Below, piece by piece: positions 14,872 through 19,308 of a stretch of 19,308 nucleotides of DNA; positions within the stretch are counted from its first letter, which is position 1, and every line of letters begins with the position of its first letter. The notes beneath the pieces are model-generated. The model ran no database searches and had not been told where the DNA came from. It saw nothing but the letters and a program-made list of their open reading frames with translations. The DNA lies in contig SLPX01000378.1 in the NCBI GenBank assembly GCA_007131745.1, positions 1 through 19,308 of the forward strand, in the 5' to 3' direction. The position numbers and the translations under genes are program-made. The DNA is from Myxococcales bacterium (GTDB lineage: Bacteria; Myxococcota; Polyangia; HGW-17; SLPX01).

Positions 14872-15858
14872 CTAAGCCGGTCGAATCGAGGATTCGCCCC
14901 CTGATTCGCCACCGGATCCGCCCCACAATGAAGCTCCCAACCCGGCCAAAGCTTCCACCCCACGAATAACGTCCGGCCGGGTATAAATGATCCGCATGTT
15001 CACATCCCCGGCGATTTCTCTGAGCCGGTTCAACTCTTTCCGGTGAATCTCGTGCCGAGCATTGCAGAAACTGCAACAATCCGAGCGGGGTTGAACACCG
15101 TTCACCAGCACCACGCCGAGGGGGATTCGATGAAGTTGAAGCTGTTTCATTGTTCTTGCGCTTTCCAAAACCGACATCGCCTCCGGAATTGTCACGAGCG
15201 CAAACAAAGTGCGTTCTCCATCGGTAAGCAACCGGCCCGCCTCTTTTATCATTGAGCGGGCTTCCGACAGCCCGGCCCCAATATCTTCGGAAACACCCTC
15301 TCCTCCGAAAAACCTCTTCACCGCTCTGCCCATTTTTCCGAGACCCTCCTTCAAAACGAGAAGCTTGCCGACCCAGCCATCCAGCATTTCGGGCAGCAAC
15401 AAAAGCCTCAACGCGTGACCGGTAGGCGCGGTATCGAAGATCACGGTGTCGTAATCCCGTGAATTCATGGTTTCCAGCATAATCTCCAGCGACATGAATT
15501 CGTCCACCCCGGGCGCTTCGCCGAGCGCTTCGATCAATTCCGATAAGATACGTCGCTTCCCTGAACCACGACCGTTCTGCCGGCGGCCCGGATCCCCTTG
15601 TTCCTTGTTGCGCGATCCGCCCGCACCTTCACGCCATCGGATCGATGAATCCATCTCCAAGGCGTAGAGGTTTCTCTCGATCTCAACGCCCCTGTGACCT
15701 ATTGGACGATCAAACACGTCGGAAAGGCTATGTGCGGGATCGGTGGAAGATATGAGAACCTTCATTCCGGAGCGGGCCAGATGAACCGCGGTAGCGGACG
15801 CCAGTGTGGTTTTTCCCACTCCTCCCTTACCGGAAAAAAAATAATAAAGCGGTGTCAT
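14872..15858 (-). CDS. ArsA/Get3-type P-loop ATPase
   Basis: 328 residues. A deviant Walker A SGKGGVGKTT is at 9-18, TDPAHS at 39-44 and the switch segment FDTAPTGHALRLL at 141-153, all hallmarks of the ArsA/Get3 (MinD-like) ATPase group. Near the C-terminus CCSFCNARH (261-269) supplies a CxxC (262/265) like the zinc-linked dimer cysteines of Get3 and many bacterial homologues. A Gly/Arg/Lys-rich insertion at about 77-103 is unusual. Arsenite-pump ArsA has two such halves and Cys ligands; here there is one half and no ars gene nearby, so a chaperone- or membrane-protein-related role is more likely, which is inference. The start is ATG 15858: it overlaps the permease stop as ATGA, AGGA lies upstream, and the family N-terminus begins just there. 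Translation is probably coupled to the permease. Confidence 0.92.
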   Translation of the reverse strand: MTPLYYFFSGKGGVGKTTLASATAVHLARSGMKVLISSTDPAHSLSDVFDRPIGHRGVEIERNLYALEMDSSIRWREGAGGSRNKEQGDPGRRQNGRGSGKRRILSELIEALGEAPGVDEFMSLEIMLETMNSRDYDTVIFDTAPTGHALRLLLLPEMLDGWVGKLLVLKEGLGKMGRAVKRFFGGEGVSEDIGAGLSEARSMIKEAGRLLTDGERTLFALVTIPEAMSVLESARTMKQLQLHRIPLGVVLVNGVQPRSDCCSFCNARHEIHRKELNRLREIAGDVNMRIIYTRPDVIRGVEALAGLGASLWGGSGGESGGESSIRPA

Positions 15859-17780
15859 TCTCTCTTCCTGGCGGAAAGCAAAACCATGTCGCGCAGTTTC
15901 TCGACGGTGTCCGCTGCAAACCACCGCTTTTCAAAATCATGCGCCTGCATCACGTGCGCAAACGCGACAAGAGTTCTCAAATAGTTCTGACGTTCATCCG
16001 ATGAACCAATCAGAACAAAAGACGTATGCACCGGCGGATGCATTTCGTCGTAAATGATTCCTTTTTTCGAACGTACCATTGTCAGCTCGAAAACCCCGGT
16101 TCTGTCGGTAAAAATCACGTGCGGAATGGCGAAACCGGATTGTATAACAGTGCTGGATTCACGTTCACGCTCCAACAAAGCCGTTTTTATTTTTTCCGGC
16201 GTTTCGTTCAATTTCGAACTCATGATTCTACCGACTTCCGTGAAAAGTTGCTCCACCGTCACCTGTTCCTTGATGTCCAGGATCGATGCGCTTCTCACAA
16301 GTTCATCAAACCTGTCGGCCTTGACCTCATCCCGCTCCAGGGTTATGTGCAAAAGCTCGTCTTCCAGGCAGGTCCTTGCATCCTGTTTTGACATGATCCC
16401 CTTAACCAAATAAGTCACAGCAGCCTCCCGCTCAAATTTCTTCTTCGTGTAGATCATGAACCAGGCGGATGCAACCACAATAAAGCCTGCCGTGGTCAGC
16501 AGGGAAACTATTCCCATTTCCGCTATCAAGAACCCGTAGAACACTGTGCACAATGCAGGCAACAAAGGACACAGGGGCATTTTGAAAGCAGGCCGGTAGC
16601 TTTCTATCTTACTCATCCTCATCACAATCACGGAAATGTTTATGAGGGCCAGCGAAATCAAAAGCATCGTAGACGCTGTCTTTACAAGGTTCTCGATGGA
16701 AAGAAACGCTATGACCAGCGCCATCATCATTCCTGTAAACAGAATAGCCGCATGAGGGGTTCCGAAACGTTTGTTCGTGCGCGAAAAAAATTCCGGCACA
16801 AGACCGTCCCGGCTCATCGCCATTGGCGAACGGGAGGCCGAAAGGATCCCTGCGTTTCCGGTAGTCGCGTACGCAAGAAATGCGCCTATTCCGACAGCAA
16901 TCAACCCGAACCGGCCCATGGCCGCGCCGGCCCCATCGGTAACCGGCCGCAAACTCCCCCTCAGCACATCGCTTTCAAGAACTCCTACAGTGACAAAAGC
17001 CACACCGATGTAGAGAAGATTCACTATGAAAAACGAAAGAAACATTCCAAGCGGCAGGTTCCGAGCCGGTTTTTTCACCTCCTCCGAAACATCCACCACC
17101 TTGGTGAGGCCTCCGTAGGCTATGAAAACCATTCCGGTCACCGCCATGAAAGAATCAAAGTCTCCGGAAAAAAACGGAGTATACCTTGAAGTCTCCATGC
17201 TGAAAAAACCCGAACATACGTAAGCAGCCAAAATCCCGATCAGACCGGCGACCAGCAATCCCTGTAGACCGCCTGTATGCTTGACGCTCACAAGATTCAA
17301 TATGGTAAACGCTATGCAGGAAACAATGGCCGTTATCTTTACAGCCCATATCCCCATTTCCGGGAAAAAATACAAGCCCAGGGTACCGATGCCCACCAGG
17401 GCGAACGCTCCCTTAAGCCCTATGGAACACCAGTTTATAAAACCGGCGATAGTGCCCATGTACGCTCCCAGGCTGCGCTCCACGACAAAATAACTGCCCG
17501 CGCTCCTGGGCATGGCGGTTGAAAGTTCGGCCTGCGCCAGCATGGTAGGGATATTCATGATGCCGGCCAGCGCATAACACAAGATCATGGATGGACCCAC
17601 GATTTCAAAGGCAATGCCGGGCAGCACGAAAAGCCCGGAACTCATCATTGCGCCGGCCGCGATCGCGAAAACACTCCACAAACCGAGATCCCTCTTGAGA
17701 GAAGGTGTCTTGAACGCTGTCACAGCCGGTATATCCGAAGGAGTTTTTTCAAACACGCCTTCGGGCGCGTCCTTCACCAT
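15855..17780 (-). CDS. APC-family amino acid permease fused to a PTS EIIA domain
   Basis: 641 residues. Residues 30-445 form an APC-superfamily transporter of about 12 helices, with the broken first helix GAMMSSGLFVLPG (43-55) and the AYGG and PRNLP-like loop (221-244, ARNLP) typical of amino acid/polyamine permeases. A cytoplasmic linker leads to a fructose/nitrogen-type EIIA-2 domain (about 500-641). Its phosphorylatable histidine is His554, in SGFAIPH, and the fold's later FVLIG and HVMQ segments are present. The domain is fused rather than free, suggesting transport control by phosphoryl transfer from HPr or by carbon/nitrogen status; no EI or HPr gene is in the window. ATG 17780 has GGGAG ten bases upstream. 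It follows the multi-helix membrane gene by 58 bp and overlaps the ATPase start by 4 bp. Confidence 0.93.
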   Translation of the reverse strand: MVKDAPEGVFEKTPSDIPAVTAFKTPSLKRDLGLWSVFAIAAGAMMSSGLFVLPGIAFEIVGPSMILCYALAGIMNIPTMLAQAELSTAMPRSAGSYFVVERSLGAYMGTIAGFINWCSIGLKGAFALVGIGTLGLYFFPEMGIWAVKITAIVSCIAFTILNLVSVKHTGGLQGLLVAGLIGILAAYVCSGFFSMETSRYTPFFSGDFDSFMAVTGMVFIAYGGLTKVVDVSEEVKKPARNLPLGMFLSFFIVNLLYIGVAFVTVGVLESDVLRGSLRPVTDGAGAAMGRFGLIAVGIGAFLAYATTGNAGILSASRSPMAMSRDGLVPEFFSRTNKRFGTPHAAILFTGMMMALVIAFLSIENLVKTASTMLLISLALINISVIVMRMSKIESYRPAFKMPLCPLLPALCTVFYGFLIAEMGIVSLLTTAGFIVVASAWFMIYTKKKFEREAAVTYLVKGIMSKQDARTCLEDELLHITLERDEVKADRFDELVRSASILDIKEQVTVEQLFTEVGRIMSSKLNETPEKIKTALLERERESSTVIQSGFAIPHVIFTDRTGVFELTMVRSKKGIIYDEMHPPVHTSFVLIGSSDERQNYLRTLVAFAHVMQAHDFEKRWFAADTVEKLRDMVLLSARKRE

Positions 17781-17838
17781 TGCCGAAGATCTCCCTGTGC
17801 TGATGAATAGATCTCAATTATTTTAAACAACCGGACTT

Positions 17839-18936
17839 TCAACAATCCTTCTTTTGAAGACCGATCTCGCATCTGCGTTTCTTCTCGGCTTTTGCCATGA
17901 ATCCCACCGCGATGACAATGAATATCAACGACAACCAGTCGATAAGAACCGGGTAATCTCCGGTAAAAAGGATAGCAAAAAGCAAGGTCGCCGTCGTACC
18001 GGCTACAAGAGAGGTCAGGCGGTTGACCAACCCCGCGAAAGTCGCGGTCCGGCCTTTGAACATAAAAAGAAACACACTGAAAAAAGCCACTATTCCCCAG
18101 ATGATACCGGCCGAAAACGCCCAGGGCGCCCATTCCCAATTAGGTGATGTCGCTGCTTCCACAAAGGGAGTAACCCTCACCCCTGTGATCCCGGTGGATT
18201 TCGCCAGGATCACCACGGATATGGCAATGAGTACCAGGGTGGTGGTAGATGCAATCTGCTCGATAGCGAAAAATGCCTTGTTGTTGTCCCTCTTGTCATC
18301 CGGTCGGCGCGTGTTCTTGTAGTAATTCATTATGTAAATTCTGATCGAATAAGCGATGATATAAGAAACAAATATCACCATCACGGGAACCGACTTGAAA
18401 GGGCTTCCTCCACTCCCCCCGCCGGGTGCAAATATTTTTGCGCTCACCGCTCCCAACGCCAAAAACATGGCGATGTTTTCTTCCATGTATACTCTCTTTT
18501 TCAATATCCCCTTCTTGATCTGAATTGCATCCACAACCCTGCCGATGACGATTACCGAACCGCGCATGATCACCATCGCAACCATTACTGAAATCCCATC
18601 GAAGGAATAGAGAAGCGTGGTGGTGGGAATAATCACCGCGGTACACACGCCCGATGCCACGATATACGGTATTTCAGACGGCATGTTGATTCCCAGGAAT
18701 TTCGTTTTTCGCAAGGTTTCAAGGCGATACCATCTCAATATGAGAACGACCGATGTGGCCAACATGGCTCCACCGGCAGTATTGTAAACAAGGTATTCCA
18801 TGCCGTGCAACCCGGGATACCCGGCGTCCGTCTCCAGAAAATATTTCACAGCCACTCCGGTAATCACATAGAAAAAGAAATACCCGGCGCAAAGCTGCAG
18901 AAGTCTCGCTGTTGAACCTGATTTGTCCGGTTTCAA
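17839..18936 (-). CDS. Polytopic membrane protein, possibly DMT-like transporter
   Basis: 365 residues with about ten hydrophobic helices from residue 12 to 350, a short basic N-terminus and a basic C-terminal tail (KAEKKRR). The helix number, the short loops and the Gly/Thr-rich helices resemble the drug/metabolite transporter superfamily, but I see no diagnostic motif, so the family is tentative. I choose TTG 18936 as the start: GGAG (18946-18943) lies exactly six bases upstream and the first helix follows soon after. The reading frame continues upstream to 19101 without stop, but that part has irregular, Cys-rich composition and overlaps a likely promoter. It is the first gene of an apparent operon with the APC-EIIA permease (58 bp downstream) and the ArsA/Get3-like ATPase. 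Confidence 0.78.
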   Translation of the reverse strand: MKPDKSGSTARLLQLCAGYFFFYVITGVAVKYFLETDAGYPGLHGMEYLVYNTAGGAMLATSVVLILRWYRLETLRKTKFLGINMPSEIPYIVASGVCTAVIIPTTTLLYSFDGISVMVAMVIMRGSVIVIGRVVDAIQIKKGILKKRVYMEENIAMFLALGAVSAKIFAPGGGSGGSPFKSVPVMVIFVSYIIAYSIRIYIMNYYKNTRRPDDKRDNNKAFFAIEQIASTTTLVLIAISVVILAKSTGITGVRVTPFVEAATSPNWEWAPWAFSAGIIWGIVAFFSVFLFMFKGRTATFAGLVNRLTSLVAGTTATLLFAILFTGDYPVLIDWLSLIFIVIAVGFMAKAEKKRRCEIGLQKKDC

Positions 18937-18997
18937 GATGTTCTCCAATCGGTATGAGTTTACAAAAAGCGGTTTTAGAGTTCTTAATAAAGCGCAT

Positions 18998-19027
18998 ATA
19001 ATATCACATCGTCTCAAATAGAGGCAA
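18998..19027 (-). promoter_or_regulatory. Candidate promoter of the transporter/ATPase operon
   Basis: Minus-strand TTGCCT (19027-19022) and TATTAT (19003-18998) are separated by 18 bp, with four and five matches to consensus. Initiation near 18991 would give a leader of about 55 nt before the TTG start at 18936. It also supports the shorter start, since the longer reading frame would include the promoter. Confidence 0.4.
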
Positions 19028-19236
19028 TCCCCGTGTTTCTCTCCCTTCAATTCAGACAGTAGAGGGTGTGCCTGGCGGGTTGAGGAGCAGCAGCGAGCCA
19101 CTATAGTCGGGGTAGAGTGTCGGAAAGCGTCATTGTGAGGATCTCGGGCAAGTAAGCAGAAGAACCATCATCCCGGTGGACACAATTTTAAGTAGGAAGG
19201 GAAGTTGGTCAGGGAAAACAGGAGAAAAAAGAGAGA
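19028..19236. other. Region upstream of the transporter operon, no gene recognised
   Basis: Little coding potential is visible on either strand. The plus strand from about 19180 to 19255 is strikingly purine-rich (runs such as GGAGAAAAAAGAGAGA). I looked for terminal inverted repeats, tRNA and transposase fragments and could support none. Confidence 0.4.
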
Positions 19237-19308
19237 ATGAAAAAAGAGGAAACAATACCTCACCGGCTCGCTCCGCCGGATGCAGGTGGCGGAATCGCAT
19301 TCTCCACC
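19237..19308 (+). CDS. Possible start of a plus-strand gene running off the right edge
   Basis: ATG 19237 opens 24 codons without a stop (MKKEETIPHRLAPPDAGGG...), with GAGAG close by and GGAG 12 bases upstream. The competing reading is a minus-strand gene ending at TGA 19262-19260, whose visible last 15 codons read VENAIPPPASGGASR. That stop is followed by a short GAGG/CCTC stem and a run of six T (19245-19240), as in a weak terminator. The sequence is too short to decide, and neither may be real. Confidence 0.2.
   Translation, partial: MKKEETIPHRLAPPDAGGGIAFST

Noticed and set aside
14872..15858. Arsenic resistance function for the ATPase
   Set aside because: It has only one ATPase half, no ArsB, ArsD or ArsR neighbour, and a CxxC pattern closer to Get3-type homologues.
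15859..15924. Extended start of the ArsA/Get3-like ATPase at 15924
   Set aside because: It would lie deep inside the permease gene; ATG 15858 has the ATGA overlap, a ribosome site and the family N-terminus.
18937..19101. N-terminal extension of the polytopic membrane protein up to 19101
   Set aside because: The extra 55 codons are Cys/Arg-rich with no hydrophobic start, overlap a plausible promoter and lack a ribosome site, whereas TTG 18936 has GGAG at ideal spacing.

Overview
The window looks like a chromosomal segment of a Gram-negative bacterium. Three things suggest this: a lipoprotein with a cleavable lipobox, an exported PBP4-type peptidoglycan peptidase, and strong Shine-Dalgarno sequences on most genes. 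Several architectures recall Myxococcota and other delta-type lineages: a TPR protein with two C-terminal cyclic-nucleotide-binding domains, a PP2C phosphatase, a tandem DUF6209-like lipoprotein, and a large acidic-tailed secreted protein. That placement is inference; there is no rRNA or ribosomal protein to anchor it. I see no phage, CRISPR array, tRNA or intact insertion sequence.

Layout, left to right. 1-233 (-): N-terminal end of a membrane-anchored acidic protein (FtsY-like start) behind a promoter placed for a leaderless mRNA. 377-1312 (+): ribonuclease Z. 1316-3105 (-): a five-helix membrane protein with a C-terminal zinc ribbon, preceded by a PP2C phosphatase. 3327-4562 (-): a metallophosphoesterase with a four-helix N-terminal membrane domain and an internal twin-arginine motif. 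4669-5151 (+): an adenosine-specific-kinase family protein. 5173-7191 (-): the TPR/double-CNB protein. 7566-8381 (+): an unknown six-helix membrane protein with a Lys-rich N-terminus. 8393-9211 (-): GTP cyclohydrolase FolE2.

9384-12498 (+) is the most unusual part. A lipoprotein made of two copies of a Cys-paired domain is followed by a secreted 669-residue protein made of three copies of a domain I do not recognise. The latter ends in a His-rich and then an Asp/Tyr repeat tail. The tail is encoded by a 9-bp tandem repeat that runs through and past the stop codon, so tail length could change by repeat or point mutation. 12589-14667 (-): a PBP4-like D-alanyl-D-alanine peptidase with a long C-terminal extension, read from a perfect-consensus sigma-70 promoter. 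14872-18936 (-): an apparent three-gene operon of a polytopic membrane protein, an APC permease fused to a PTS EIIA domain, and an ArsA/Get3-type ATPase whose start overlaps the permease stop (ATGA).

Themes are envelope and surface functions (lipoprotein, secreted repeats, PBP4, membrane phosphoesterase), signalling (PP2C, CNB, EIIA) and housekeeping (RNase Z, FolE2). Convergent gene ends are tightly packed, with 3, 21 and 11 bp between stops. The right edge (about 18940-19308) has no recognised gene.
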